From NCBI GenBank assembly GCA_030378005.1, contig JAUCGF010000130.1:1-37313 (forward strand): a stretch of 37,313 nt of DNA, read 5' to 3'. The notes under the pieces are model-generated. The model worked only from the letters and a program-made list of their open reading frames with translations, was not told where the DNA came from and did not search any database. Of this stretch, positions 16,708 to 25,924 are shown in pieces. A program made the position numbers and the translations under genes. Numbering within the stretch: position 1 is the stretch's first letter; every line of letters starts with the position of its first letter. Origin of the DNA: Desulfococcaceae bacterium HSG9. Lineage in GTDB: Bacteria > Desulfobacterota > Desulfobacteria > Desulfobacterales > JAUCGF01.

Positions 16708-19377
16708 ATGAGTAAAAATGCTGGAAAGACGACCTTAATAAAAAAAATTTCAATTATTTTAACAACCTTATTTCTATGCGCGCTAATTCCCAACACAACT
16801 TTGGCAGACTACACCGGGTTTTGGGACAGCGGGCAAGCTATTAGCGTAACTGGCCAGTTAGATAGCGAGGGCGTAGCATTGGGCGACTTTGACAAGGACG
16901 GCGACCTCGACGCTTTTGTAGTTAATTTCGGTAAAAGTAGCCTGGTATGGCACAACAATGGCGCTGGAAGCTTCACTGTCGGGCAAACTTTGGCAGTGGT
17001 TCAGGGCGCAACAGGTGTGGTAGTAGCCGATTTTGACGGAGATGGCGATCTGGATGCTTTTGTTACTAATGCTATTGGGAATGACATTCTCTACAGAAAC
17101 GATAGTGGCACTTTTACAGACGTCTCTACGGGTCAGTTTACAGGTGCGACCAGCTATGGCGTAGCGACAGGCGACTTTGACGGCGACGGCACCGACCTTG
17201 ACAGCGACGGCGAAATTGACACTGACTTCGATCTCTTTGTGGCTAATGCAGCAGGAACCAACAAAGTGTACCGCAATGATGGAAATTTTGTCTTTACAGA
17301 GATTCAAAGTATCGGCACTGCCAGCACGAACGTGGCACTGGGCGACCTTGACGGCGATGGTGACTTAGATGCTTTTGTGACGAAAAGTGGAAACGCTAAT
17401 GTGGTATGGGAAAACGATGGAAGCTCTACTCCATTTACAAACTCTATAACTCTGAGCAATACGCTGAAGAGCTGGAGCGTGGCACTGGGCGATTTTAACG
17501 GTGATGGCAAATTAGACGCTTTTGTTGCTAATGAATTCAATGGAAATGTTGATACCGCTAATGCCAATGTAGTATGGCAAAACACTGGCACTGGAGCGGC
17601 TGGAAATTTTTCATTTACCCAAACGCAACAATTGGGTGATTTGGCTAGTGAGGGCGTAGCGCTGTATGATTTTGACGGTGATAACGACCTGGACGCTTTT
17701 GTAGGTAATACTCAGGCTAAGAACAACGAAGTTTGGCTGAATAATGGTGGAAATTTGGGTCTTGGGCAAACAGTTGGTGGTGTGACAAATAGTTATAGCA
17801 GTACGACTGTAGCGGTAGGCGACCTTGATGGCGACGGCGACTTTGATGTTTTTGTGGCAAATAAAACTGCTGCCAACAGGGTATGGTTTTATAACAATCC
17901 TCCGGTAATCACCGCTCAGGCGAATAATGCATTAAATACTAACGAAGGTGTAGCTCTGACCATCGCGATAGCTGATGTGACCGCAAACGACCCGGATAAC
18001 GGTCCTGATAACCCGCTAACGAAGCTGCAAGTGCAAGCCAGTAATAGTTACAACCTCAACGGAAACGAGATCACGCCGACATCCTGTGGCACTATCTACG
18101 TGCCGGTTGTAGTCAATGACAGAATATCTGACAGCGTCCCGTTCGAGCTCGCCGTAACTGTAACGGAAACGAGCGGCAGTTGCAACACTGCACCGGTGAT
18201 TGACGCCCAGCAGGTATTGACAACTCCGGAGTGTACCCCTCTGACCATTGAATTGACTAATCTGACCGTAACCGACGATAACACCTATCCGGCTGATTTC
18301 ACACTGAAAGTGCTAGACGGCACTAATTACACCCATACCGAAGCCGTAATAACACCGGTTAACGGCTATATCGGCACTCTGACGGTGCCGGTCCGTGTCA
18401 ATGACGGATTTGCTGACAGCAACACATTCAATCTCAGTGTGACCGTTACGGACACCGGCGCTTGCACACCCACAACACCCACAACACCCATAACACCCAT
18501 AACACCCATAACACCCGCTCCGGTTTTTGTTCCGGCAGCTGCGACTTATGTAACTGCAACGACTACTACGGGTACATTCAGTGCCGGCTCTGTGATTGAG
18601 ATTATCGTCAAATTTAGCAAAACGGTCTGGGTTTCTGGAACTCCGCAACTGTTGCTGAATACCGGCGGTGCAACCCCCGAGCCTGCCTATTACAGTACCG
18701 GCAGCGGAACCGACGCGTTGACTTTCCTATACACTGTTACCGCCGGTGATACCATTTCCACCCTGGCTTATTGGAGTGAATGGGCTTTGGAATTAAACGG
18801 CGGCCGGATTTGGGACATCATGGGTAATGATGCAATATTGACCTTGCCGGCGCCCGGTACCCCCGGTTCTTTGAGTGGCAGCATTGTATTGAGCCTTGAC
18901 ACCGATTATCCGGTGTATCGGTTTTATAGCCCGGTCTTGTTAAAACATTTATTTACAATTGACGAAAATGAAAAACAACATCTGATTGATAAAGCGGCTG
19001 ATGTCTGGCGATTTGAAAATATCGCCTATTATGCCTTTCATCCGCTGCAATATAACGCGATGCCGCGACTGCAAAAAAACACGCTTCAGGCGGTTCATCG
19101 CTTTTACAGCGAAGCGTTACTGACGCATCTTTTCACAACAGATGAAAATGAAAAAGAACACTTGATAGCCAACGCCGCGGATGTCTGGCGGTATGAAGGC
19201 CCCGCCTTCTATGTTCCGACCGATTATCAAGATGGAATGTTGCCCGTGCATCGCTTTTACAGCGAGAATTTAAAGGTGCATCTCTTTACTGTGGATGAAA
19301 ATGAAAAAGCGTCTTTGATCGCCAACGCTGCGGAAATATGGCGGTATGAAGGCATCGCTTATTATGTCTTTCCATAA
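16708..19377 (+). CDS. Secreted VCBS/FG-GAP beta-propeller protein with DUF5648-like repeats
   Basis: This 889-aa secreted or surface protein has a signal peptide (cut near Ala33). Residues of about 40-395 contain seven repeats with calcium-loop motifs such as DFDKDGDLDAF and DLDGDGDFDVF, which predicts a seven-bladed propeller. Residues of about 400-590 look like two cadherin/Ig-like modules, followed by a Thr/Pro linker. A further Ig-like module around 620-745 contains VSGTPQLLLNTGG. The last 140 residues are three copies of a roughly 45-residue repeat (HRFYSE, HLFT, DENEK, RYEG) resembling DUF5648. The third propeller repeat has an enlarged acidic loop. Its position between the RiPP cassette and the sugar genes suggests a cell-surface adhesion or matrix role. 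The start has a good GGAGAAAAG site. Confidence 0.88.
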   Translation: MSKNAGKTTLIKKISIILTTLFLCALIPNTTLADYTGFWDSGQAISVTGQLDSEGVALGDFDKDGDLDAFVVNFGKSSLVWHNNGAGSFTVGQTLAVVQGATGVVVADFDGDGDLDAFVTNAIGNDILYRNDSGTFTDVSTGQFTGATSYGVATGDFDGDGTDLDSDGEIDTDFDLFVANAAGTNKVYRNDGNFVFTEIQSIGTASTNVALGDLDGDGDLDAFVTKSGNANVVWENDGSSTPFTNSITLSNTLKSWSVALGDFNGDGKLDAFVANEFNGNVDTANANVVWQNTGTGAAGNFSFTQTQQLGDLASEGVALYDFDGDNDLDAFVGNTQAKNNEVWLNNGGNLGLGQTVGGVTNSYSSTTVAVGDLDGDGDFDVFVANKTAANRVWFYNNPPVITAQANNALNTNEGVALTIAIADVTANDPDNGPDNPLTKLQVQASNSYNLNGNEITPTSCGTIYVPVVVNDRISDSVPFELAVTVTETSGSCNTAPVIDAQQVLTTPECTPLTIELTNLTVTDDNTYPADFTLKVLDGTNYTHTEAVITPVNGYIGTLTVPVRVNDGFADSNTFNLSVTVTDTGACTPTTPTTPITPITPITPAPVFVPAAATYVTATTTTGTFSAGSVIEIIVKFSKTVWVSGTPQLLLNTGGATPEPAYYSTGSGTDALTFLYTVTAGDTISTLAYWSEWALELNGGRIWDIMGNDAILTLPAPGTPGSLSGSIVLSLDTDYPVYRFYSPVLLKHLFTIDENEKQHLIDKAADVWRFENIAYYAFHPLQYNAMPRLQKNTLQAVHRFYSEALLTHLFTTDENEKEHLIANAADVWRYEGPAFYVPTDYQDGMLPVHRFYSENLKVHLFTVDENEKASLIANAAEIWRYEGIAYYVFP
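18466..18516 (+). repeat. 9-bp in-frame tandem repeat in Thr/Pro linker
   Basis: Consecutive units of the form ACAACACCC or ATAACACCC encode Thr-Pro-(Thr/Ile) triplets. The unit length keeps the frame, so slippage could change linker length without breaking the protein. Confidence 0.85.
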
Positions 19378-19380
19378 TGT

Positions 19381-19455
19381 ACTCGTCATATTATTTCGGT
19401 GCGTTACGGCTATCGCCTGACGCACCCTGCAACTTTAAACTTGTAACTGACGAGA
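19381..19455. repeat. CTCGTCAG-bounded repeat, copy A
   Basis: It begins ACTCGTCA and ends TTGTAACTGACGAGA. The right end is the reverse complement of the left ends of the copies at 29555 and 31426. A GGTGCGTTACG and CGCACC hairpin lies inside and may also terminate the surface-protein transcript. Confidence 0.75.
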
Positions 19456-19465
19456 ATAATGATAC

Positions 19466-20173
19466 ATGATTGCGGTTATTCAGGCAGGCGGTAAAGGGAC
19501 GCGCTTACGTCCTTATACGCTTGTGCTGCCTAAACCCATGATGCCGGTGGGCGATCAGCCCGTAATTGAGATGCTTTTAAAATGGCTTTGCCGTAATGGC
19601 ATCCGGGATGTATTTATCACCATTGGTCATCTGGGGCGTTTGATTCGCTCCCTGTGTGGCGATGGGTCGCAATGGGGAATGCGTATTCGCTATTGTGAAG
19701 AACCGGAAGCGTATGGCACTATCGGGCCGTTGCGGTTGATTCGCAAGGAGCTTACTGAAACTTTTTTGGTACTTAATGGTGATTTGGTTACAGACCTTGA
19801 TCTGCGGGGTTTTATCGCCTGGCACCGCGGCAATGAGGGACGGATAACCGTGGCGGTTACGCAAAAACAAATCAAAACAGACTTGGGGATTTTAGAAAGT
19901 CAAAATGATCGCATTACCGAATTTCGTGAAAAACCGCTTTTAAATTTTCAGGTCAGCATGGGAATTTACTGCATGGAACCTGAAATTATCCGATTGATTC
20001 CCAAAGGAATACCTTACGGCTTTGATAACCTGATGCATACCATGCTTGAAAAAAAATGGCCGGTATATACTTACAAACATGACGGTCTCTGGATGGACAT
20101 CGGACGTGAGGAAGATTTTAAAAATGCTCAGGAAATGTTTTGTAATAATGAGACAGCACTGACCGGGTGTTAA
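19466..20173 (+). CDS. Sugar-1-phosphate nucleotidyltransferase
   Basis: This 235-aa single-domain NTP transferase makes NDP-sugars from sugar-1-phosphates. The nucleotide-binding loop is IQAGGKGTRLRPYT (residues 5-18), followed by LPKPMMPVGDQP with the catalytic Lys. FLVLNGDLVTD near residue 100 provides the metal-binding Asp, and the final conserved part is YKHDGLWMDIGREEDF. There is no C-terminal left-handed helix domain, so it resembles RmlA/HddC-type enzymes. It probably supplies an activated sugar for the polysaccharide. It is followed by an aminotransferase that may act on the same sugar, and by the priming transferase. Confidence 0.88.
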   Translation: MIAVIQAGGKGTRLRPYTLVLPKPMMPVGDQPVIEMLLKWLCRNGIRDVFITIGHLGRLIRSLCGDGSQWGMRIRYCEEPEAYGTIGPLRLIRKELTETFLVLNGDLVTDLDLRGFIAWHRGNEGRITVAVTQKQIKTDLGILESQNDRITEFREKPLLNFQVSMGIYCMEPEIIRLIPKGIPYGFDNLMHTMLEKKWPVYTYKHDGLWMDIGREEDFKNAQEMFCNNETALTGC

Positions 20174-20177
20174 ATAT

Positions 20178-20272
20178 GGAGTGCAAAAGTTCAGAGGAGC
20201 GAAACAACGGAGCGGAACGGTCTTTTGCAATTGGTTTTTGCGAAAAACCGCTTCGCTTAATTTTTGCACTCC
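20178..20272. repeat. Palindromic repeat between sugar genes
   Basis: The ends GGAGTGCAAAA (20178-20188) and TTTTGCACTCC (20262-20272) are perfect complements. A second hairpin, GGTTTTTGCGAAAAACC, sits at 20233-20249. The element lies between the nucleotidyltransferase stop and the aminotransferase start and makes the latter look 36 codons longer than it is. Confidence 0.75.
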
Positions 20273-20288
20273 TGAAAGATGCCAAAAA

Positions 20289-21404
20289 ATGATCACATTA
20301 TGCGAACCGACCTTAGGTGAAGCGGAAAAGCAAGCTTTGAATGCGGTCATTGACAGCGGATGGCTCACCATGGGGAATCAAGTGAAAGCCTTTGAGCGGG
20401 CTTTTGCAACGCTTCACCAGATGGAAGACGCGGTGGCAGTGAGTTCATGCACAGCAGGACTGCATTTGTGTTTGGCGGCCTTGGGAATAAAGCCCGGTGA
20501 CGAAATTCTGGTTCCGGCGCTTACCTTTGCCGCAACCGTTAATGCCATCCTCTATGTAAACGCTGCGCCCGTGCTTACAGATATTGAAAGCATCGAAGTA
20601 CCGCATATATCGCTTGATGATGCCCGTAGCAAATGCACGTCTCGAACCCGGGCCGTGATTGTGATGCACTACGGCGGATATCCAGCCGATATGCAGGAAT
20701 GGCGCACTTTTGCCGATGAGCGCGGCTTGAAGTTGATTGAAGATGCGGCCCACTGTCCGGCAGCAAAAGATGTGGGGCGGTTCAGTGACGCCGCGGCCTT
20801 CAGTTTTTTCAGCAACAAAAACATGACAACTGCCGAAGGCGGTATGGTGACAGCGCGCGAACCCGCAGTATTGGAGCATATTCGCCTTCTGCGTTCTCAT
20901 GCAATGACATCAGGCACACTGGACCGTCACCGAGGACGCGCATACACTTATGATATTACTGCATTGGGTTACAATTATCGCATGGACGAGTTGCGCGCCG
21001 CTCTGGGATTGGCACAGCTTAAGCAACTGCCGCAATGGAACGCGCGTCGGCAGGTTTTAGCTGATTTGTATCGTCATTTGTTGAACATCCATCTTCCCCA
21101 AGTGTCCGTCCCCTTTCGTAAATCATCAGGAAACACCTCCCATATTATGCCTGTGGTGTTACCTGAAACGGCAGATCGTGAAAAAATTATGATCGAACTC
21201 TATCATAAAGGAGTACAAAGCAGCATCCACTATCACCCTATCCATCTGTTTTCCTACTATAAAAAAATGTTCCCGAATCCGGTGCTTCCGCAAACCGAAA
21301 AATTCGCGGCACGGGAATTAACGCTTCCCTTGCATCCTGGATTGAACGAAAATGATATTGATCGCGTCGTGGGAGCGCTTTCTGAATCTGTTTTACACGA
21401 TTAA
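20289..21404 (+). CDS. DegT/DnrJ/EryC1/StrS-family sugar aminotransferase
   Basis: This 371-aa PLP-dependent enzyme is of the family that aminates keto-sugars on nucleotide carriers. The N-terminal block is CEPTLGEAEKQAL. SSCTAGLHLCLAALG near residue 52 binds the cofactor phosphate, IEDAAHCPAA near 150 gives the Asp that contacts the PLP ring, and FSFFSNKNMTTAEGG carries the internal aldimine Lys177. HYHPIHLF is the typical late substrate-binding block. The frame extends upstream to 20181, but that part is the palindromic repeat, so I start at the ATG at 20289. The stop overlaps the next ATG by one base (TAATG). The product would be an amino sugar for the surface polysaccharide. Confidence 0.88.
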   Translation: MITLCEPTLGEAEKQALNAVIDSGWLTMGNQVKAFERAFATLHQMEDAVAVSSCTAGLHLCLAALGIKPGDEILVPALTFAATVNAILYVNAAPVLTDIESIEVPHISLDDARSKCTSRTRAVIVMHYGGYPADMQEWRTFADERGLKLIEDAAHCPAAKDVGRFSDAAAFSFFSNKNMTTAEGGMVTAREPAVLEHIRLLRSHAMTSGTLDRHRGRAYTYDITALGYNYRMDELRAALGLAQLKQLPQWNARRQVLADLYRHLLNIHLPQVSVPFRKSSGNTSHIMPVVLPETADREKIMIELYHKGVQSSIHYHPIHLFSYYKKMFPNPVLPQTEKFAARELTLPLHPGLNENDIDRVVGALSESVLHD

Positions 21405-22774
21405 TGACTATTAAACGAATATTCGATATAATCGGAGCGACTATCGGGATAATTTTGGCAGCTCCCGTAATGGGAGTGGTCGCCGTATTGTTGTTGATTG
21501 AATCCTACGGTCCGGTGATTTTTTCTCAGGAACGTCTGGGACAGCATGGCAAACGCTTTCGCATTTATAAATTTCGTAAATTTCCTGTCTCTTGGGGTGA
21601 TGACGGTCAGGGCGTTACGGCTCGTTATGACATCCGTATGACCCGTGTGGGTGCATTTTTAGAAAGAACCAAGCTAGATGAATTGCCTCAACTCTGGAAT
21701 ATCCTGAAAGGCGAAATGACAATTGCGGGTCCGCGTCCTGAAAGTATGCGTTTCAAAAAACTTTTTGCTGGTGAATATATCGCTCTTTTAAAATATAAAC
21801 CCGGATTATTCGGACCCAGTCAGGTCGCTTTTCGTAATGAAGCGCATCTTTATCCTGCTGATGAAGACCCTGAAGTGTTTTATCGTTGTGTTTTGTTTCC
21901 TCAAAAGGCGCAACAGGATTTGGCTTATTTCCAAAAAGCTGATTTTTTATCCGACCTTATCTGGATTATAAAGGGCGTTTGGTTCAGCTTGTCCGGGATT
22001 GTTAATTGGAGACAATTTTTAGGGTGGCACTTGCGAATTGTATTAACGGATATTTTAATGATTGAAATCGCATGGCTGCTTTCTCATTTTTTGCGATTCT
22101 CCGTGCTGCCTGAATTACCGGCCTTCACTTATTTTTATATGGGTCAGTTGTTGATTCCGGCAATTATCATAACGGTTATGTTTATTGGCGGATGCTACCA
22201 GAATCCGGTCAGATTTTTTGCCATAAGCGATGCGATGCGGTTGACGGTTGTCATCTCAATCGGCTGGTTCACCTGCTTTTGTGTTCTTATCTATTTACAA
22301 CGCGATTTGTCATTTGCGCTGCTTGTGCTTAACTGGTTTATTATCTTGCCATTTTTGGTATCACATCGTATATGGCATCGCTTGCATTTTGAAAAAAGGG
22401 ATAATTCAGGCCATGCAAATATACAGCGAATCTTGATTTACGGAGTCGGTGTGGGAGGAGCCGCATTGTCTGGCTGGATGATCAAAAAAAGTGTTGGTTT
22501 GAACCTTGTCGGCTTTTTAGATGACAATCCGCTTCTGAAAAGGAAAAAAATTAATGGGCATCGTGTTTTAGGATATGAAAGCGATATTCCCACTATTCAT
22601 AAGATGTTTCGTGTTAATGAAATATGGACAACTTTTCGATTGCATCCTCTGAAAAAAGCGCGGCTTGAAAAACAATGTGATAAACTTCAAATCAAACTTA
22701 TCTCTTTATCGGATATCGAACCTTTTGCAAGAATTATAGGGCATCCTTCCGCCACTGTCAGGAATGAGGGGTAA
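21404..22774 (+). CDS. Sugar-1-phosphate transferase with reversed domain order
   Basis: This 456-aa membrane enzyme starts the lipid-linked glycan by moving a sugar-1-phosphate to polyprenyl phosphate. The bacterial sugar transferase domain is N-terminal (residues 1-200): one hydrophobic segment, then RIYKFRKFP, RTKLDELPQLWNILKGEM and IAGPRPES. The C-terminal half holds about four hydrophobic segments (around 210-325) and a Rossmann-like domain with IYGVGVGGAA near residue 346 and GFLDDNP near 368, like the N-terminal half of WcaJ/WbaP-type or CapD-type proteins. In normal members these parts precede the catalytic domain, so the order here is swapped. It may be a fusion of two formerly separate genes. 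It is translationally coupled to the aminotransferase. Confidence 0.87.
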   Translation: MTIKRIFDIIGATIGIILAAPVMGVVAVLLLIESYGPVIFSQERLGQHGKRFRIYKFRKFPVSWGDDGQGVTARYDIRMTRVGAFLERTKLDELPQLWNILKGEMTIAGPRPESMRFKKLFAGEYIALLKYKPGLFGPSQVAFRNEAHLYPADEDPEVFYRCVLFPQKAQQDLAYFQKADFLSDLIWIIKGVWFSLSGIVNWRQFLGWHLRIVLTDILMIEIAWLLSHFLRFSVLPELPAFTYFYMGQLLIPAIIITVMFIGGCYQNPVRFFAISDAMRLTVVISIGWFTCFCVLIYLQRDLSFALLVLNWFIILPFLVSHRIWHRLHFEKRDNSGHANIQRILIYGVGVGGAALSGWMIKKSVGLNLVGFLDDNPLLKRKKINGHRVLGYESDIPTIHKMFRVNEIWTTFRLHPLKKARLEKQCDKLQIKLISLSDIEPFARIIGHPSATVRNEG

Positions 22775-23079
22775 ACAACTGATATTTTAATTACGGTTGG
22801 TTGCCATTTGCCGCGTAGTCATCAAACTATTACAGACTTTCCGAAATAGCGTAAGGGATTTTCCCAGAAATAATCTACCCATTTTTTATCAATAATGCTA
22901 TACGTTTCAAAAAGAATAATAACCGGATGCTATAACTTTATGGTCAGCCTTTCTAAACGTATATATGATCGGCATTGAGTTTTCCAAAGAGGATAGAAAT
23001 ATCACCGCTTATGAATGGGAAAAGTGTGAAGATAAATTATGAGTTGAAAAAAATAATCTAAAACAATGCGAGGTTTTTT
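22775..23079. other. Intergenic spacer with solo repeat end
   Basis: No gene is supported here. Positions 22854-22886 (AGGGATTTTCCCAGAAATAA, then TCTACCCATTTT) match the ends of the palindromic element at 33859-34001, so this is a solo end or a worn copy. A 25-codon frame near 22965 lacks a ribosome-binding site and is not called. Confidence 0.6.
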
Positions 23080-23586
23080 ATGACAAGAAAAATTTCATAC
23101 ATTTTTAATGGAAATGCAACCGAAACGGAAATTGAAGACCATCTGACGCTGCTCGAACTGATTCGGGATCGATTGGGTCAGACCGGTTCCAAAGAGGGCT
23201 GCGGTTCAGGTGAATGCGGAGCCTGCACGGTGATTGTGGATGACCAGGCTGTGAATGCCTGCCTTTATCTGGCAGCCGAAATTGATGGTAAAACCGTGCA
23301 GACCATCGAAGGACTGGCCAACCCGAACGGAACCCTGCATCCGCTGCAAACGGCATTTATCGAACATGGCGGCATCCAATGCGGGTTCTGCTCTCCGGGA
23401 ATGATCATGTCGTCTAAAGCGCTGTTAGATGAAAATCCGAATCCCACGGAAGACGAAATCAAACATGCTTTGGCAGGCAATATGTGCCGCTGTACCGGCT
23501 ATGTTCAGATTTTTGACTCTGTCAAAGCGGTGTCCGCGCAAGATGAACAGGAAATCAAGGCTGTGGCCTGGAAAGAAACTCAATAA
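23080..23586 (+). CDS. Molybdenum hydroxylase [2Fe-2S] subunit
   Basis: This 168-aa small iron-sulfur subunit belongs to the xanthine dehydrogenase/CO dehydrogenase family (CoxS/HcrC-like). The plant-type ferredoxin cluster is held by Cys41, Cys46, Cys49 and Cys61 (EGCGSGECGACT). The second cluster is held by Cys101, Cys104, Cys136 and Cys138 (QCGFC, MCRCTGY). It passes electrons from the molybdenum site. The molybdopterin subunit gene follows after 12 bp, with AAAGGAGG in the gap. No FAD subunit gene of this family is next to it, so electrons probably go to another acceptor. Confidence 0.93.
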   Translation: MTRKISYIFNGNATETEIEDHLTLLELIRDRLGQTGSKEGCGSGECGACTVIVDDQAVNACLYLAAEIDGKTVQTIEGLANPNGTLHPLQTAFIEHGGIQCGFCSPGMIMSSKALLDENPNPTEDEIKHALAGNMCRCTGYVQIFDSVKAVSAQDEQEIKAVAWKETQ

Positions 23587-23598
23587 AAGGAGGAACGC

Positions 23599-25872
23599 AT
23601 GAGTGATTTTGCAGTTATCGGTAAACCGATTCCCAAACTGGACGCCATTGACAAGGCAACCGGTCGCGTTAAATATATTCAGGATATCAAATTAGACGGA
23701 ATGCTCTACGGCAAGATTCTTTACAGCCGTTATCCCCATGCCCGCATTGTCAAGATCGACATTTCCAAAGCCAAGGCGCTTCCCGGGGTGCGTGCGGTGA
23801 TTACGGGCGAAGATGTTCCGCCCAAAATGAAATTGGGTTTTTATAAAGACAACCCACCCATAAAAACCGGCAAGGTTTGTTCCTATCGTGATGAAGTCGC
23901 GGCCGTGGCAGCCACTGATTTAGAAACGGCTGAAAAAGCGATCAGCCTGATCGAAGTGACGTATGAGGCGCTTCCCGGCGTGTTTGATCCTGAAGAGGCG
24001 ATGCGGAAGGATGCGCCTTTAATCCATGAAAAACACCGCAGCAATATATTGAAACTACCGTGGAAACTGCATTACGGCGATGTAGAGGCGGCTCGCAATG
24101 AAGCCGCTTTTGTCGTGGAAGACCGCTATTCCTGCACTTGGGTGACGCACTGCTGTATGGGTACCAGCGGAGCTATCGCCGATTTTGATTACGCCAATAA
24201 TCTGACGATTCAGACCAACACCCAAATTCCGTCTTTGGCGCAAAAAGACTTTCTCGAAGCATTGAAAGCCATGGGTTTGACCGAAAAGCGTGTGCGTGTG
24301 ATCAAACCCTGCATCGGCGGCGGTTTTGGCAGCAAGCTGGACACCTACGCGTATGAACATATCGCTATTTTGCTGGCTTGGCATACGCGCAAACCGGTCA
24401 AAATTATGTTTGATCGGGAAGAAGAATTCAAAGCCACTTCCACCCGCCAGCCGGCCATAATGAACATCGCCCAGGGATGTGATGCGGATGGCAAGCTGTT
24501 GTTTCGGGATATTTCCATGATCCTTGATAACGGCGCATATACATCATGGGGAGCCACCACACCCAGCGTCATGATGATGCCTATCACCACTTTGTACCGG
24601 GTTCCCAATGTGCGTTTTAAAGCGCAATGTGTTTATACGAATAACACGTATGCACAAGCTATGCGCGGTTATGGCAATCCCCAGGCCACGTTTGCAATCG
24701 AAAGCTCGATTGAAACATTGGCGCGCAAAGCCGGCATTGATTCGGCAGAATTTCGCCGTATCAACGCCAATCAGTCCGGAGATGTTTCCCCCCAAAAATT
24801 CCGTATCACCAGTTGCGGCCTGAATGAATGTATCGACCGCGTTCAAACTCAATTGGACAGCAACACCTCAAAAGAAAAAGGCGTGGGCGTGGGCATGGCC
24901 TCGCTCATCCATGTGGGCGGCGGCGCCCGGATTTACAAATCCGATGGCTGCGGCGCGATCATCAAATTAGACGATTTCGGCAAAGCCGTAGTGTTTACCG
25001 GAGCCACCGATATCGGGCAGGGAGCCGATAATATTGTCAATCAGATAGTGGCCGAAGAGTTGGGATTGTTGACCCAAGATGTGCATGTGGTTCACACCGA
25101 CACAGATGTTTGTCCCTGGGATGTGGGCGCGCACGCAAGCCGGACAACGTTTGTGGCCGGCAATGCCGCTTTGGGCGCGGCTCGTAAAATCAAAGGCCAG
25201 CTTACCGAACTGGCCGCCCGGGTTTTGGAAAGCAAACCTGCCAATATTTGTTTACGAGAACGTGTGGCCAGTGATAAAACCAACTCTAAAAAAAGTATTC
25301 CCATTGATAAATTGTTGCGCAAGGCTCATTTTTCTGCGGGAGGTCAAATGTTATCTTCCGAATATTTTTATGATCCGGACAATGAAAACATGGGCAAGGA
25401 CTTTCGCGGCAACCTTTCCATGACGTATGCCTTTGGCGCGCATGGCGTGCGTGTGCGCGTAGATGTGGAAACCGGCAAAGTCAAAGTGCTGGACTACGTG
25501 GCCGCCCATGATGTCGGTCGGGCGATCAACCCTCTTTTATTGGAAGGGCAGGTATATGGCGGCGTGATGATGGGTATCGGCTATGCGCTCACCGAACAGG
25601 TAATATGTGAAAAAGGTGAAATTATGAACCCGAATTTCAGAGATTACAAAGTTCTGACCGCCAAAGATGCAGTGCCGATAACCGCACCGGTAATCGAAAC
25701 CATCGACGCGGACGGCCCTTTCGGAGCCAAAGGAATCGGCGAACCCGGATGTGTGCCAACCGCCCCGGCCATTGCCAATGCGATCTATGATGCTATCGGC
25801 GTGCGCATAAAAGACCTTCCTATCACGCCGGAAAAAGTATTGACCGCGATCAAGGAGCGTGATGAAGCCTGA
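23599..25872 (+). CDS. Molybdenum hydroxylase molybdopterin-binding subunit
   Basis: This 757-aa catalytic subunit of the xanthine oxidase family hydroxylates a C-H bond with water-derived oxygen. The N-terminal hammerhead domain (KATGRVKYIQDI) is followed by molybdopterin-binding blocks: CIGGGFGSKLD, AMRGYGNPQAT, TDIGQGADNI, and FGAKGIGEPG with the catalytic-base Glu at about residue 715. It is shorter than xanthine dehydrogenase and fits the aldehyde oxidoreductase, CO dehydrogenase and 4-hydroxybenzoyl-CoA reductase group. The CO-dehydrogenase active-site loop with its Cys is not evident, so CO is an unlikely substrate. With the upstream [2Fe-2S] gene it forms a two-gene operon. The substrate is not predictable; an aromatic, aldehyde or N-heterocycle are options. 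Confidence 0.9.
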   Translation: MSDFAVIGKPIPKLDAIDKATGRVKYIQDIKLDGMLYGKILYSRYPHARIVKIDISKAKALPGVRAVITGEDVPPKMKLGFYKDNPPIKTGKVCSYRDEVAAVAATDLETAEKAISLIEVTYEALPGVFDPEEAMRKDAPLIHEKHRSNILKLPWKLHYGDVEAARNEAAFVVEDRYSCTWVTHCCMGTSGAIADFDYANNLTIQTNTQIPSLAQKDFLEALKAMGLTEKRVRVIKPCIGGGFGSKLDTYAYEHIAILLAWHTRKPVKIMFDREEEFKATSTRQPAIMNIAQGCDADGKLLFRDISMILDNGAYTSWGATTPSVMMMPITTLYRVPNVRFKAQCVYTNNTYAQAMRGYGNPQATFAIESSIETLARKAGIDSAEFRRINANQSGDVSPQKFRITSCGLNECIDRVQTQLDSNTSKEKGVGVGMASLIHVGGGARIYKSDGCGAIIKLDDFGKAVVFTGATDIGQGADNIVNQIVAEELGLLTQDVHVVHTDTDVCPWDVGAHASRTTFVAGNAALGAARKIKGQLTELAARVLESKPANICLRERVASDKTNSKKSIPIDKLLRKAHFSAGGQMLSSEYFYDPDNENMGKDFRGNLSMTYAFGAHGVRVRVDVETGKVKVLDYVAAHDVGRAINPLLLEGQVYGGVMMGIGYALTEQVICEKGEIMNPNFRDYKVLTAKDAVPITAPVIETIDADGPFGAKGIGEPGCVPTAPAIANAIYDAIGVRIKDLPITPEKVLTAIKERDEA

Positions 25873-25924
25873 AACAATGTTGAACATCAAATATTCAATA
25901 AGAAAATGGGATTTTTTGTTTCTA

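Noticed and set aside
18466..18516. Short tandem repeat considered as a CRISPR array
   Set aside because: The units are 9 bp with no spacers and lie in frame in a Thr/Pro linker. I see no cas genes or CRISPR array anywhere in the window.
20181..20288. 36-codon extension of the aminotransferase
   Set aside because: The extension is the palindromic repeat at 20178-20272. Family homology begins at the ATG at 20289.
22966..23043. 25-codon frame upstream of the molybdenum hydroxylase genes
   Set aside because: There is no ribosome-binding site, family resemblance or conserved context. It is within chance expectation in AT-rich spacer.
23599..25872. Aerobic CO dehydrogenase large subunit
   Set aside because: I could not see the characteristic Cys-containing active-site loop, and the FAD subunit gene is missing, so a general molybdenum hydroxylase call is safer.
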